Part shown: positions 18,454-27,162 of the stretch, one piece after another
Position numbering within the stretch: position 1 is the first letter of the stretch
Layout of the letters: the number at the start of each line of letters is the position of its first letter
Source: Streptomyces sp. NBC_01445
GTDB taxonomy: Bacteria; Actinomycetota; Actinomycetes; Streptomycetales; Streptomycetaceae
Length of the DNA: 64,000 nt
Assembly: GCF_035918235.1 (NCBI RefSeq)
Contig: NZ_CP109485.1
Span: 4,898,001 to 4,962,000, forward strand
Direction: 5' to 3'
The notes under the pieces: generated by a model
The model's database searches: none
Told to the model about the DNA's origin: nothing
Seen by the model: only the letters and a program-made list of their open reading frames with translations
Translations under genes and position numbers: made by a program

Positions 18454-19095
18454 ATGGGAATCTTCGACTCCGGCCTCTATCGCGACATCACCGGCTTCGC
18501 CCACGGCACCCCGTCGTGGTTCCAGCACCTCATGGAGGTGTTCACCGAGCTGGGGCTGCTGGTATTCGCCCTGCTCTTCGTCGTGGCCTGGTGGCGGGCC
18601 CGGCGCGGTGATCCACGGGCCCTGACCGTCGCGGTGCTCGCCCCGCCGGCCACCGGCGTCGCCTACGTGTGCAGCGAGCTGGTCAAGTCCGTTGTCGACG
18701 AAGAGCGTCCCTGCCGGGCCGTCTCCGGCGCCCTGAACTCTCTTGTCGCGTGTCCGCCGCACGGTGACTGGTCGTTCCCCAGCAATCACGCCACCATCGC
18801 CGCCGCTGCCGCTGTCGGTCTCACCCTCGCCTGGCCCGCCATCGGCCGGCTCACCGTTCCCGTCGCCCTCCTCATGGCCTTCTCCCGCGTCTTCGTCGGC
18901 GTCCACTACCCGCACGACGTGGCGGTGGGGCTGGGGGTCGGGGCTCTTGTCTCGTTCGTCGTGGTGCGGCTTTGTGTGGGGGGTGGGGTTCGGGTCGTTG
19001 TTGCGATGCGGGGGTCCGGGAATGGCGTTGTTCGTTGGTTCGCCGGGCCGGGGGTGGTTGGTGCGTATGTGGCTGTCGGCGGTCATCGGCAGTGA
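18454..19095 (+). CDS. PAP2-family phosphatase
   Basis: The 213-residue membrane protein has the three PAP2 signature segments: KSVVDEERP (K-x6-RP), PSNH at the second motif, and SRVFVGVHYPHD at the third with the catalytic His. Several hydrophobic helices surround them. Family members dephosphorylate undecaprenyl pyrophosphate or phosphatidic acid on the outer face of the membrane. The ATG (MGIFDSGLYRDI) is well placed. The stop abuts the convergent response-regulator gene with no gap. Confidence 0.88.
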   Translation: MGIFDSGLYRDITGFAHGTPSWFQHLMEVFTELGLLVFALLFVVAWWRARRGDPRALTVAVLAPPATGVAYVCSELVKSVVDEERPCRAVSGALNSLVACPPHGDWSFPSNHATIAAAAAVGLTLAWPAIGRLTVPVALLMAFSRVFVGVHYPHDVAVGLGVGALVSFVVVRLCVGGGVRVVVAMRGSGNGVVRWFAGPGVVGAYVAVGGHRQ

Positions 19096-19743
19096 TCAGA
19101 CCAGGCCCGCCTCGTACGCCACGATGGCCGCCTGCACTCTGTTCTTGACCTCCAAGCGCTCCAGGACCGCGCTGACGTAGGCCTTCACCGTGCCCTCCAC
19201 CAGGTGCAGGCGGCGCGCTATCTCAGGGTTCGAGAGGCCCGCGCCCACCAGGCCCAGCACCTCGCGTTCGCGTGGGGTGAGCGTGGCCACTCGGGCCCTG
19301 GCCGCCGCCTCTCGGCCCAGGCGTTGTGCCCCGAAGCCGTCGATGACATGGCGCGCCACCTTCGGCGACAGGAACGCCGCACCGTCCGCCACGGCCCTGA
19401 CCCCCGCCATCAGTTCATGCGGGTCACCGGACTTGAGGAGGAATCCGGTGGCCCCGCCGGCCAGGGCCCGGGCCACGTACGCGTCCTCCGAGAACGTCGT
19501 CAGCATCGCCACCGCCGTGCCCGGCACCGCTCGTACGATCTCCTCCGCCGCCGCCAGGCCGTCCAGGCGTGGCATGCGGATGTCCAGGAGCGCCACGTCG
19601 GGGCGGTGGGCCTGCGTCAGGCTCACCGCCTCACGGCCGTCCGCCGCCTCTGCCACCACCTCGAAGTCGCCGCCCGCCGCCAGGATCGCGCTCACGCCCG
19701 CCCGGATCATCGCCTCGTCGTCCGCCAGCAGCACTCGGATCAT
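19096..19743 (-). CDS. NarL/LuxR-family response regulator
   Basis: The 215-residue protein has a receiver domain with acidic pocket DDE at 8-10, phospho-acceptor Asp in LLDIRMP near residue 54, and Lys in LLKSGDP near residue 104. It ends in a LuxR-type helix-turn-helix (LTPREREVLGLVGAGLSNPE, then GTVKAYVS). It overlaps the upstream histidine-kinase gene by four bases and is its partner. It probably regulates its own operon or nearby transport genes, but no target site is evident. Confidence 0.95.
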   Translation of the reverse strand: MIRVLLADDEAMIRAGVSAILAAGGDFEVVAEAADGREAVSLTQAHRPDVALLDIRMPRLDGLAAAEEIVRAVPGTAVAMLTTFSEDAYVARALAGGATGFLLKSGDPHELMAGVRAVADGAAFLSPKVARHVIDGFGAQRLGREAAARARVATLTPREREVLGLVGAGLSNPEIARRLHLVEGTVKAYVSAVLERLEVKNRVQAAIVAYEAGLV

Positions 19744-21338
19744 TTCCGCTCCTTTCGGTTCTGTCGGTGTAGCTGGTCCGCTGTGCCCGGCTTGGGGATC
19801 ACGCTCTTTTCTGCTAGTTCGTGGTTTTTATTCTTTCTGAAGCAGAGTCTGAAGTGGTCCACCGGGGCGAAGAGTTCGCCGCTCGCCCTGTAGTAGCGGC
19901 AGTCCGTCCCCGGTGGAGGCGGGGTTGGAGCTCTGTCCACCGGTGGGTCGCTGATCGTGCGGTCCGGCAGCCGCGGGACCGTCTCCTCCAGCGGCGTTCC
20001 GATCTTCAGGGCCGTGTACGCCGTCGGCGTCAGCACCGCGTGCGTCTTCGTGTACGCGTACCAGGCGAACGCCCCGCCGATCAGGACCGCACCCATCGCT
20101 GCCGCCGCTCCGAACGCCACCCCGACCCGGCGGTGGGCCAGGCGCCTCGCCGATGCGAAGAGGGCGCCCGGTGCTGTGGTGTCGGGGGTGGGCGTCTTCC
20201 CGGTGGGGATGGTGGCGCTGACGCGGTAGCCCTCCTCGTGCGGGCCCGCCTCGAATGAGCCGCCCAGCGCCGCCACTCCGGCGCGCAGGCCTATGAGACC
20301 CGTACCGCTGCCCGCCGGGCCCGGGCGGTGCCGGGGGCGGCCGTTCGTGATCTCCACCGTCGTTCCGCCTTCGTTCTGCGTGTGTTCGACGGTGACGGGG
20401 GCGCCGGGTGCGTGTCTCGCCGCGTTCGTGAGTGCTTCTTGGATCACTCGGTAGGCGGTGCGGGTTGTTGTGTCGGGGCTGGCGGTGCGGGGGGTTGCGT
20501 CGGGGCCGGTGTCCTGGGGGTCTTGCAGTGTTACCGGGAGGCCTGAGTCCGCTGCTCTTTCGATCAGGGCCGCGATGCTTTCGCCCGGTGGGGCCAGGGG
20601 CGCCGGCTCGTCGTCCTCGCGCAGCAGGCCGACTATGCCGTGCAGGCGTTCCGTCGCGTCCGATGCCGCCGCGCGCAGTTCGGCCGCCGCCGTGCGGTGC
20701 GCCTCGGCCATGTCCGGTGCCACCTGGAGCGCGCCCGCGCGCAGTGCGATGAGGCTCAGTTCGTGGCCCAGTGAGTCGTGCATGTCCTGGGCGATCCTCG
20801 CCCGCTCCCGCAGTCTCGCGCGGTCGGCGACGATTCTGTGTTCGCGTTCCAGCTGTTCCGCCCGAGCCCAGCCCGCCGCCGTCAGCTCGCGGCTCTGGCG
20901 CCAGTAGCGGCCGATCAGCCAGGGGAAGACCCCGCCGAACAGCAGCGTGCCCATGAGGACCAGCCACTCCGCCGCCGGGTCGACCTGGCGTACCGCGATC
21001 TTGGCCGTGCCCGCCGCCGCCACCGCCGCGAACGAGAGCAGTGCGACGCCCGTCGCCGTGCCGCGCAGTCCGAGCAGGAAGGCGAAGGCCGCCAGCGCGC
21101 AGCCGTACGACGCGGTGAAGAGGGAGGTGGACGTGGCGAGGCCCGGCGCCGCCGCGAGCAGGAACGCCGTCGCGGGCCAGGTGCGGTGCAGCGCGGTCGC
21201 CGCGGCCAGGATCGCGAGGCCGGTGAGCTGGGCCCACAGCGGGGTCCGCTCGTTCAGGCCGAGGCGCTCCGCGGCGACTGCGGGGACGGCCAGGGCCGCC
21301 CAGAGCAGGGGGCCCGTACTGCGGGCTGGTGGTCTCAC
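19740..21338 (-). CDS. Histidine kinase with an extra C-terminal membrane segment and extracytoplasmic domain
   Basis: The 532-residue protein begins with several hydrophobic helices (about residues 10-145). A HisKA_3 dimerisation domain follows (RARIAQDMHDSLGHELSLIA, with phospho-His in DMHDSLGHE) and a HATPase_c domain (YRVIQEALTNAARHAPGA, GTGLIGLR). Where such kinases normally end, about 130 residues continue: a membrane helix at about 415-440 (GAAAAMGAVLIGGAFAWYAY), then a domain with DCRYYRASGE and FRLCFRKN. The two cysteines could pair outside the cell. The start is GTG with a weak RBS. Four-base overlap with the response regulator. Confidence 0.9.
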   Translation of the reverse strand: MRPPARSTGPLLWAALAVPAVAAERLGLNERTPLWAQLTGLAILAAATALHRTWPATAFLLAAAPGLATSTSLFTASYGCALAAFAFLLGLRGTATGVALLSFAAVAAAGTAKIAVRQVDPAAEWLVLMGTLLFGGVFPWLIGRYWRQSRELTAAGWARAEQLEREHRIVADRARLRERARIAQDMHDSLGHELSLIALRAGALQVAPDMAEAHRTAAAELRAAASDATERLHGIVGLLREDDEPAPLAPPGESIAALIERAADSGLPVTLQDPQDTGPDATPRTASPDTTTRTAYRVIQEALTNAARHAPGAPVTVEHTQNEGGTTVEITNGRPRHRPGPAGSGTGLIGLRAGVAALGGSFEAGPHEEGYRVSATIPTGKTPTPDTTAPGALFASARRLAHRRVGVAFGAAAAMGAVLIGGAFAWYAYTKTHAVLTPTAYTALKIGTPLEETVPRLPDRTISDPPVDRAPTPPPPGTDCRYYRASGELFAPVDHFRLCFRKNKNHELAEKSVIPKPGTADQLHRQNRKERK

Positions 21339-21482
21339 ATCTTCCGAAGGTACAAGCGGCGGTCGAGCCGCCGCCCCTGCCGATCGTCAGGGGTGGGCGT
21401 CAAGCGCGCGAGGCCGAGCCAACCCGTTTGCGTCGCAGGGTGTCCGCGCCGTCCCCGCTCCCCGTGGCAGGATCGTCCTGCC

Positions 21483-22379
21483 ATGACTGCGCCCACGAAC
21501 ACCAGCACCGAATCCCTGCACGCCCCCGTCATCGACTGGTTCGCGGAGAATGCCCGCGACCTGCCGTGGCGCCACCCCGACGCGGGTCCCTGGGGTGTGA
21601 TGGTCAGCGAGTTCATGCTCCAGCAGACGCCGGTGAGCCGCGTCCTTCCCGTGTACGAGCAGTGGCTCGCGCGGTGGCCGCGCCCCGCCGATCTGGCCAA
21701 GGAGGCGCCCGGCGAGGCCGTGCGCGCCTGGGGCAGACTCGGCTATCCCCGCCGCGCCCTGCGGCTGCACGGCGCGGCCGTCGCCATAACGGAGCGGCAC
21801 AACGGCGACGTACCCGCCGCTCACGCCCAGCTCCTCGCGCTGCCCGGCATCGGTGAGTACACGGCCGCCGCCGTGGCTTCCTTCGCGTACGGGCAGCGGC
21901 ACGCCGTCCTCGACACGAACGTGCGGCGTGTGTTCGCGCGCGCCGTGAGCGGTGTGCAGTACCCGCCGAACGCCACGACCGCGGCCGAACGCAAGCTCGC
22001 CCGCTCCCTGTTGCCCGAGCAGGAGTCGACGGCCTCGCGCTGGGCCGCGGCCTCCATGGAGCTCGGCGCCCTCATCTGCACGGCGAAGAACGAGAGTTGC
22101 CACCGCTGTCCCATCGCCGCCCAGTGCGCCTGGCGGCTCGCCGGCAAGCCCGACCACGTCGGTCCGCCCCGGCGCGGGCAGACGTACGCGGGCACGGACC
22201 GGCAGGTGCGCGGGAAGCTGCTCGCCGTGCTGCGGGAGGCCGTCTCGCCCGTTCCCCAGGCGGTGTTGGACCGCGTGTGGGACGAGCCGGTGCAGCGGGC
22301 GCGCGCCCTCGACGGGCTCGTGGCGGACGGGCTCGTGGAGCCGATGCCGGACGGCTTGTACCGGCTGCCTCTGAGCTGA
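21483..22379 (+). CDS. mutY: Adenine DNA glycosylase MutY
   Basis: MutY removes adenine mispaired with 8-oxoguanine. The 298-residue protein has the HhH-GPD fold: WFAENARDLPWRHP at the start, the MSEFMLQQTP-type motif (VSEFMLQQTPVSRV), helix-hairpin-helix ALPGIGEYTAAAV and the catalytic Asp in VLDTNVRRV. The iron-sulfur ligands follow the C-x6-C-x2-C-x5-C pattern in CTAKNESCHRCPIAAQC. The long C-terminal NUDIX-like domain of E. coli MutY is absent; a short winged-helix-like end replaces it. Confidence 0.93.
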   Translation: MTAPTNTSTESLHAPVIDWFAENARDLPWRHPDAGPWGVMVSEFMLQQTPVSRVLPVYEQWLARWPRPADLAKEAPGEAVRAWGRLGYPRRALRLHGAAVAITERHNGDVPAAHAQLLALPGIGEYTAAAVASFAYGQRHAVLDTNVRRVFARAVSGVQYPPNATTAAERKLARSLLPEQESTASRWAAASMELGALICTAKNESCHRCPIAAQCAWRLAGKPDHVGPPRRGQTYAGTDRQVRGKLLAVLREAVSPVPQAVLDRVWDEPVQRARALDGLVADGLVEPMPDGLYRLPLS

Positions 22380-22501
22380 CGGGCCTACGGGTTTACCCAC
22401 GTCTTACGTCTGTTACACAACCGACGGACAGCCGTGCGCCCGCCGCATGCTGAAGCGGACAACCCCGTGACAACGCCTCCGTAGCTTCTCCCCTGTACCG
22501 A

Positions 22502-22515
22502 TCACCTACAGGTGA
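22502..22515. promoter_or_regulatory. Inverted repeat upstream of sigE
   Basis: TCACC-TACA-GGTGA is a 5-bp-arm palindrome in the sigE leader, downstream of a possible -10 (TAGCTT near 22480). It could form a small hairpin or bind a regulator. In S. coelicolor sigE is transcribed from a CseB-dependent promoter; the exact equivalent could not be fixed here. Confidence 0.4.
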
Positions 22516-22528
22516 CGGACAGGGAAAG

Positions 22529-22543
22529 CGCGAACGGTTCGCG
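22529..22543. promoter_or_regulatory. Inverted repeat just before the sigE ribosome-binding site
   Basis: CGCGAAC-G-GTTCGCG is a perfect 7-bp-arm inverted repeat immediately before GGGAGG, the sigE RBS. It could form a hairpin in the mRNA or be a protein site. Confidence 0.45.
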
Positions 22544-22560
22544 AACGGGAGGCGGTTGGC

Positions 22561-23109
22561 ATGGCGCACGGCGAGGTGCTCGAGTTCGAGGAGTACGTCC
22601 GCACTCGGCAGGACGCCCTGCTGCGCAGCGCCCGGCGCCTGGTGCCGGACCCCGTCGACGCCCAGGACCTGCTGCAGACCGCGCTGGTGCGGACGTTCGG
22701 CCGCTGGGACGGCATAGCCGACAAGCGTCTCGCCGACGCCTATCTGCGCCGCGTCATGATCAATACGCGTACGGAGTGGTGGCGCGCCCGCAAGCTCGAA
22801 GAGGTGCCCACCGAGCAGCTGCCCGACGCGAGCATCGACGACTCGACCGAGCAGCACGCCGACCGCGCGCTCCTCATGGACATCATGAAGGTGCTGGCTC
22901 CCAAGCAGCGCAGTGTCGTGGTGCTGCGACACTGGGAGCAGATGTCCACAGAGGAGACGGCCGCCGCACTCGGCATGTCGGCCGGAACCGTGAAGAGCAC
23001 GCTGCACCGGGCGCTGGCCCGGCTCCGCGAGGAGCTGGAGAGCCGGGACCGCCACGAGTCCGGCCACGGCGCGCTCGAACGGGAGGAGACGGAGCGTTGC
23101 GCGGCCTAG
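22561..23109 (+). CDS. sigE: ECF RNA polymerase sigma factor SigE (cell-envelope stress)
   Basis: SigE directs RNA polymerase to cell-envelope stress genes in Streptomyces. The 182-residue protein matches the SigE pattern: region 2 EFEEYVRTRQDALLRSARRL and DAQDLLQTALVRTFGRWD, then WWRARKLEEVPTEQLPD, and region 4 LAPKQRSVVVLRHWEQMSTE with EETAAALGMSAGTVKSTLHR. No anti-sigma gene follows. As in S. coelicolor, the next genes are the CseABC signalling genes. The 3' end overlaps the cseA start by 13 bases. The start has GGGAGG upstream. Confidence 0.95.
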   Translation: MAHGEVLEFEEYVRTRQDALLRSARRLVPDPVDAQDLLQTALVRTFGRWDGIADKRLADAYLRRVMINTRTEWWRARKLEEVPTEQLPDASIDDSTEQHADRALLMDIMKVLAPKQRSVVVLRHWEQMSTEETAAALGMSAGTVKSTLHRALARLREELESRDRHESGHGALEREETERCAA

Positions 23110-23753
23110 GCATACGTGCCGCTCAGGTCCTGAAGGCGGGGGGTACGGCGGTGGCCGCGCTCGCCGCCATCGGCCTTTTCCTCGGCGCCCTCACGGCCTG
23201 CTCGGCCGGCGGCACCGGAGCCCGCGACGAGGGGCCCGCCCGCTCCGACCCGGGGGCCTCGGCCGCCCCGAAGGCCGTGTCGTCCTCCCCGGCCTCCCCC
23301 GCGCCCAAGCAGGTGAACGCGGTCCGGCTCGTCAAGGACGACCCGTCGGTGAGCACGGAGGTCAAGCGCGACCTCAAGCCCTGTGTGGGGGACGAGTACC
23401 CGGTCGACGTGTCCTACGGGAAGCTGACGGGGAACACGTCGAACGACGTCGTGGTCAACGTCATGACCTGCGGAGACGCCGTCAGCATCGGCAGCTACGT
23501 GTACCGCGACACCGGCGGCAGGTACGAGAACGTCTTCATGGCCGAGGAGCCTCCGGTGTACGCGGAGATAGACCGGGGCGACCTCGTCGTCACCAAGCAG
23601 GTGTACGAGAAGGGCGACTCGGTGGCGTATCCCTCGGGTGAGGACGTCCTGACGTACCGCTGGACCACCGGCCGGTTCGTCGAGCAGGACAGGACGCACA
23701 ACGACTACAGCAACGCGGTGAACGGGGACACGCCCGAGCCTTCCGACAACTGA
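23097..23753 (+). CDS. cseA: Lipoprotein CseA, modulator of the SigE pathway
   Basis: The 218-residue precursor has a signal peptide ending in a lipobox LTAC with Cys35, then a Ser/Pro/Ala-rich spacer and a globular domain (YPVDVSYGKLTGNTSNDVVV). In S. coelicolor CseA is a lipoprotein that lowers sigE expression, apparently through the CseC sensor. The only suitable start in frame before the signal peptide is a TTG at 23097, preceded by GGAGGAGACGGAG inside the sigE coding end. The overlap implies translational coupling to sigE. Confidence 0.9.
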   Translation: MRGLGIRAAQVLKAGGTAVAALAAIGLFLGALTACSAGGTGARDEGPARSDPGASAAPKAVSSSPASPAPKQVNAVRLVKDDPSVSTEVKRDLKPCVGDEYPVDVSYGKLTGNTSNDVVVNVMTCGDAVSIGSYVYRDTGGRYENVFMAEEPPVYAEIDRGDLVVTKQVYEKGDSVAYPSGEDVLTYRWTTGRFVEQDRTHNDYSNAVNGDTPEPSDN

Positions 23754-23835
23754 GCGGCCGGGCCGGGCAGCCCCGACCATGCGGATGATGGACACCCTCA
23801 CAATTCGGACGACGTAACAGGAGCAGCGGATTCGG

Positions 23836-24552
23836 ATGGCAGAGCACACCCACGTCCTCTTCGTCGAGGACGACGACGTCATCCGCGAGGCCACCCAGCT
23901 CGCCCTGGAGCGGGACGGCTTCGTGGTCACGGCCATGCCCGACGGCCTCGCGGGCCTCGAGGCGTTCCGCGCCGACCGGCCCGACATCGCGCTGCTCGAC
24001 GTGATGGTGCCGGGCCTGGACGGCGTGAGCCTGTGCCGCCGCATCCGTGACGAGTCCACCGTCCCCGTGATCATGCTGTCGGCACGGGCCGACTCGATCG
24101 ACGTGGTGCTCGGCCTGGAGGCGGGCGCGGACGACTACGTGACCAAGCCGTTCGACGGGGCCGTCCTCGTGGCGCGGATCCGGGCCGTCCTGCGGCGCTT
24201 CGGGCATGCGAGCGGGTCGGCGTCCGGCGCGGCGCCGGCCGTCCCCGACGCCTCCGCCGGGAACGGCGGTGTCCTGCAGTTCGGCGATCTGGAGATCGAC
24301 ACCGAGGGCATGGAGGTCCGCAAGGACGGGGCCACGGTCTCGCTGACACCGACGGAGATGCGGCTGCTCCTGGAGTTCTCGTCCGCGCCCGGCACGGTCC
24401 TCTCCCGCGACAAGCTCCTGGAGCGCGTGTGGGACTACGGCTGGGGCGGGGACACCCGCGTCGTCGACGTCCATGTGCAGCGGCTGCGCACGAAGATCGG
24501 CCAGGACCGGATCGAGACGGTCCGCGGCTTCGGCTACAAGCTCAAGGCCTGA
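23836..24552 (+). CDS. cseB: OmpR-family response regulator CseB
   Basis: The 238-residue protein has a receiver domain (EDDD near residues 11-14, phospho-Asp in LLDVMVPGLDG near 54, Lys in VTKPFD near 105). An OmpR winged helix follows (LTPTEMRLLLEFSSAPG, RVVDVHVQRLRTKIG, ETVRGFGYKL). In S. coelicolor CseB activates sigE transcription in response to wall damage. It is placed between cseA and cseC as in that species. AGGAG lies upstream at slightly long spacing. Confidence 0.95.
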   Translation: MAEHTHVLFVEDDDVIREATQLALERDGFVVTAMPDGLAGLEAFRADRPDIALLDVMVPGLDGVSLCRRIRDESTVPVIMLSARADSIDVVLGLEAGADDYVTKPFDGAVLVARIRAVLRRFGHASGSASGAAPAVPDASAGNGGVLQFGDLEIDTEGMEVRKDGATVSLTPTEMRLLLEFSSAPGTVLSRDKLLERVWDYGWGGDTRVVDVHVQRLRTKIGQDRIETVRGFGYKLKA

Positions 24553-24650
24553 CGGGCCGTGCCGGGGCGGGGTGTTGGGAGAACCGTTGACTCGGTCGGT
24601 CCGTGGGCCGGCCGGGTCATCCACTGTCCGACGAGGAACGGGATCGGGAT

Positions 24651-26030
24651 ATGAGGGGGGCCGCCGCGACCGTGCGCGCCCGGCTCGGGCAGCCGCTGCG
24701 GCTGCCGCTGAGACGGCTGCGCCCGGCGCTGCACACCGGGGTGCGCTGGAAGATCAGCGTCGCCATCGCCCTGGTGGGAGCGCTCGTCGCCCTCGCCCTG
24801 AGTCTGGTCGTGCACAACGCGGCGCGCGTCTCGATGCTGGACAACGCGCGCGACGTGCAGGACGAACGCATCCAGTTCGTGGCGCGCCAGTACGAGGCCA
24901 CCGGGCGCGGCCTCCCCGTCGGCTTCAAGGTCGACGACCCGGGCATACCCCCTGACCTGCGGAAGAGGGCGATGGCCGGCCGGCGCGCCACCTTCGTCTC
25001 CGAACAGGCCGGCGGCGTACCCGACATCTGGGCCGCGGTCCCGCTGGGCGACGGGCGCCTGCTGTCCGTGCACACCCGCTTCACCGACCGCAGCGCCACC
25101 GTCATGAAGGACCTCGACCAGGCCCTGATCATCGGCTCGATCTCGGTGGTCTTCGGCGGCTGCGCCCTCGGAGTGCTGATCGGCGGACAGGTGTCACGGC
25201 GCCTGCGCAAGGCGGCGCTCGCGGCCCGGGAGGTCGCGCAGGGGCGGACCGACGTACGGGTCGGGGACGCCATCGGCGGCGTCGTACGCGACGAGACCGA
25301 CGATCTCGCACAGGCCGTCGACGCGATGGCCGACGCCCTGAAGCAGCGTCTTGAGGCCGAGCGCCGGGTCACCGCGGACATCGCGCACGAGCTGCGTACG
25401 CCGGTGACCGGGCTGCTCACCGCGGCCGAGCTGCTGCCGCCCGGACGCCCGAGCGAGCTGGTCAAGGACCGGGCCCAGGCGATGCGCACGCTCGTCGAGG
25501 ACGTGCTCGAAGTCGCGCGTCTGGACAGCGCGGCCGAGCGGGCCGAGCTCCAGGACCTGCTGCTGGGCGAGTTCGTGACGCGGCGGATCGGCGCGCGCCA
25601 CGCGGACGTACGGGTGAGCGTGGTGCACGAGTCGGAGGTCACCACCGACCCGCGCCGCCTCGAACGCATCCTCTTCAATCTCCTCGCCAACGCCGCGAAG
25701 CACGGCAAGCCGCCCGTCGAGGTCAGCGTCGAGGGCCGGGTGGTGCGCGTGCGCGATCACGGACCCGGGTTCCCGGAGGAGCTGCTCGACGAGGGGCCGA
25801 GCCGCTTTCGTACAGGCGCGGCGGACCGCGCGGGCCACGGGCACGGCCTCGGCCTGACGATCGCGGCGGGCCAGGCGCGCGTGCTCGGCGCCCGCCTCAC
25901 GTTCCGCAACGTGCGCCCGCCGGGCGCTCCGTCGGGGACTCCGGCCGAGGGCGCGGTCGCCGTGCTGTGGCTGCCGGAACACGCGCCGACAAACACGGGA
26001 AGCTTCCCGATGCTGCGGCTGCCGGACTGA
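24651..26030 (+). CDS. cseC: Sensor histidine kinase CseC
   Basis: CseC senses cell-envelope stress and phosphorylates CseB. The 459-residue protein has two membrane helices (about residues 34-54 and 155-177) flanking a small extracytoplasmic region. A HAMP domain follows, then the HisKA box VTADIAHELRTPVTGLLTAA and an HATPase domain (LERILFNLLANAAKHGKPP, VRDHGPGFPEELL, GHGLGLTIA). The ATG at 24651 is preferred; an in-frame GTG at 24603 would add 16 residues. Confidence 0.94.
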   Translation: MRGAAATVRARLGQPLRLPLRRLRPALHTGVRWKISVAIALVGALVALALSLVVHNAARVSMLDNARDVQDERIQFVARQYEATGRGLPVGFKVDDPGIPPDLRKRAMAGRRATFVSEQAGGVPDIWAAVPLGDGRLLSVHTRFTDRSATVMKDLDQALIIGSISVVFGGCALGVLIGGQVSRRLRKAALAAREVAQGRTDVRVGDAIGGVVRDETDDLAQAVDAMADALKQRLEAERRVTADIAHELRTPVTGLLTAAELLPPGRPSELVKDRAQAMRTLVEDVLEVARLDSAAERAELQDLLLGEFVTRRIGARHADVRVSVVHESEVTTDPRRLERILFNLLANAAKHGKPPVEVSVEGRVVRVRDHGPGFPEELLDEGPSRFRTGAADRAGHGHGLGLTIAAGQARVLGARLTFRNVRPPGAPSGTPAEGAVAVLWLPEHAPTNTGSFPMLRLPD

Positions 26031-26051
26031 GGGCGGCTCCGAACGAGAGCC

Positions 26052-26498
26052 CTAGCTGGTGGCCCACTCCTTGTCGAGGTCGAGCCCTTCGTTCCGCTGC
26101 GTGAACGAGAACCAGTTGCCGGAGTCGTCGCGGAAGATCGCCTCGGTCCCGTACGGGCGCTCCTGCGGCTCCTGGAGGAACTGGACCCCGCGCTCCTTGA
26201 GCTTCGCGTAGTCCCCGTGGATGTCGTCCGTGACCAGGACGCCGGCCCCGAGGATGCCCTTGGAGACCAGCTTCTTCACGGCCTCGGCCGACTCGGGGTC
26301 CATCGCGGGCACCCCGGGCACCATCAGCGTCAGCTCGACGTCCGGCTGGTCCTTGGCGCCCACGGTCAGCCAGCGCATGCCGCCCTCGCCCATGGTCATG
26401 TCCGTACGCACCTCGAGCCCCAGCTTCTCGGTGTAGAACTCCTTGGCCCGGTCCTGGTCGAGAACCCAGACGGTGGAAATGGCGAGTCCCTTGATCAT
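26052..26498 (-). CDS. VOC-superfamily (glyoxalase/bleomycin-resistance-like) protein
   Basis: The 148-residue protein has the beta-alpha-beta-beta-beta modules of the vicinal oxygen chelate fold: STVWVLDQDRAKEFYTEKLG at the start and FRDDSGNWFSFTQR near the end. GGAG lies six bases before the ATG (MIKGLAIS). Resistance, isomerase and dioxygenase roles all occur in the family, and none is assigned. The AraC-type gene lies just upstream on the same strand. Confidence 0.85.
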   Translation of the reverse strand: MIKGLAISTVWVLDQDRAKEFYTEKLGLEVRTDMTMGEGGMRWLTVGAKDQPDVELTLMVPGVPAMDPESAEAVKKLVSKGILGAGVLVTDDIHGDYAKLKERGVQFLQEPQERPYGTEAIFRDDSGNWFSFTQRNEGLDLDKEWATS

Positions 26499-26550
26499 GA
26501 TGCGCTCCGCGTTGCTCGGGCCACGCGCCGGGGAGTCCGGCCGTGCCCTG

Positions 26551-27027
26551 TCACCGTAGGCAGTCACCCCCCGCCCCCGCTTCTCCAGAATTGCGCTCCT
26601 CGCCGGCCCCCGGACCCGTACCGCCGGAAGGCCCCCTGCCGGGGAAGCCGCCGGCCCACAACATCGCGTAACACCCGGGGATGAGCGCCGCCCCGCGCCC
26701 CACATGCTTCGCCCGGTACCCGCTCGGCGTCAGGCCCGTCTGTCTCTTGAACCGGGACGAGAACGTGCCGAGGCTGCTGAACCCCACCAGGCCGCAGATC
26801 TCCGTGACCGACAGGTCCGCCGTTCTCAGCATCTCCTCCGCCCGCTCGATCCGTCGGCGCGTCAGATACTGCCCGGGCGTCTCCCCGTACGCCTCCTTGA
26901 AGCACCGCACGAAGTGGTAGCGCGAATAGCCGGCATGCGCCGCCACCGCGTCCAGGTCGAGGTCCGCCTCGGCCCAGTCGCGGTCCATCGCGTCCTTGGC
27001 GAGCCGCAGCTGCCGCAATTTCTCCAC
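26551..27027 (-). CDS. AraC-family regulator
   Basis: About 158 residues hold an AraC-type double helix-turn-helix near the N-terminus: LDAVAAHAGYSRYHFVRCFK and TEICGLVGFSSLGTFSSRFK, then RQTGLTPSGYRAKH. A short C-terminal tail is Gly/Arg-rich. There is no separate ligand domain. The GTG at 27027 (VEKLRQLRLAKDAMD) fits family N-termini, but no RBS is clear; a GTG 24 bases upstream is another option. It lies 52 bases upstream of the VOC gene and may control it. Confidence 0.82.
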   Translation of the reverse strand: MEKLRQLRLAKDAMDRDWAEADLDLDAVAAHAGYSRYHFVRCFKEAYGETPGQYLTRRRIERAEEMLRTADLSVTEICGLVGFSSLGTFSSRFKRQTGLTPSGYRAKHVGRGAALIPGCYAMLWAGGFPGRGPSGGTGPGAGEERNSGEAGAGGDCLR

Positions 27028-27094
27028 GCCATCGATGCTGGCACGCCCCACTGACAACGGCCCCGCTCCAGCAGGCCACAGCCCCCGGCACGGC

Positions 27095-27132
27095 GAAGGC
27101 CCCCGGTGCACATCAGCGCACCGGGGGCCTTC
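27095..27132 (-). terminator. Terminator hairpin downstream of the DHA2 exporter
   Basis: A perfect 15-bp stem (GAAGGCCCCCGGTGC with its complement) closes an 8-base loop. It lies 30 bases after the exporter stop codon. Confidence 0.8.
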
Positions 27133-27162
27133 ATCAAGCCGAGGAGGATCGGGACGACCCGC

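Noticed and set aside
22380..22500. A precise CseB-dependent sigE promoter
   Set aside because: TAGCTT near 22480 looks like a -10, but no -35 at correct spacing was convincing, so it was not listed as a promoter.
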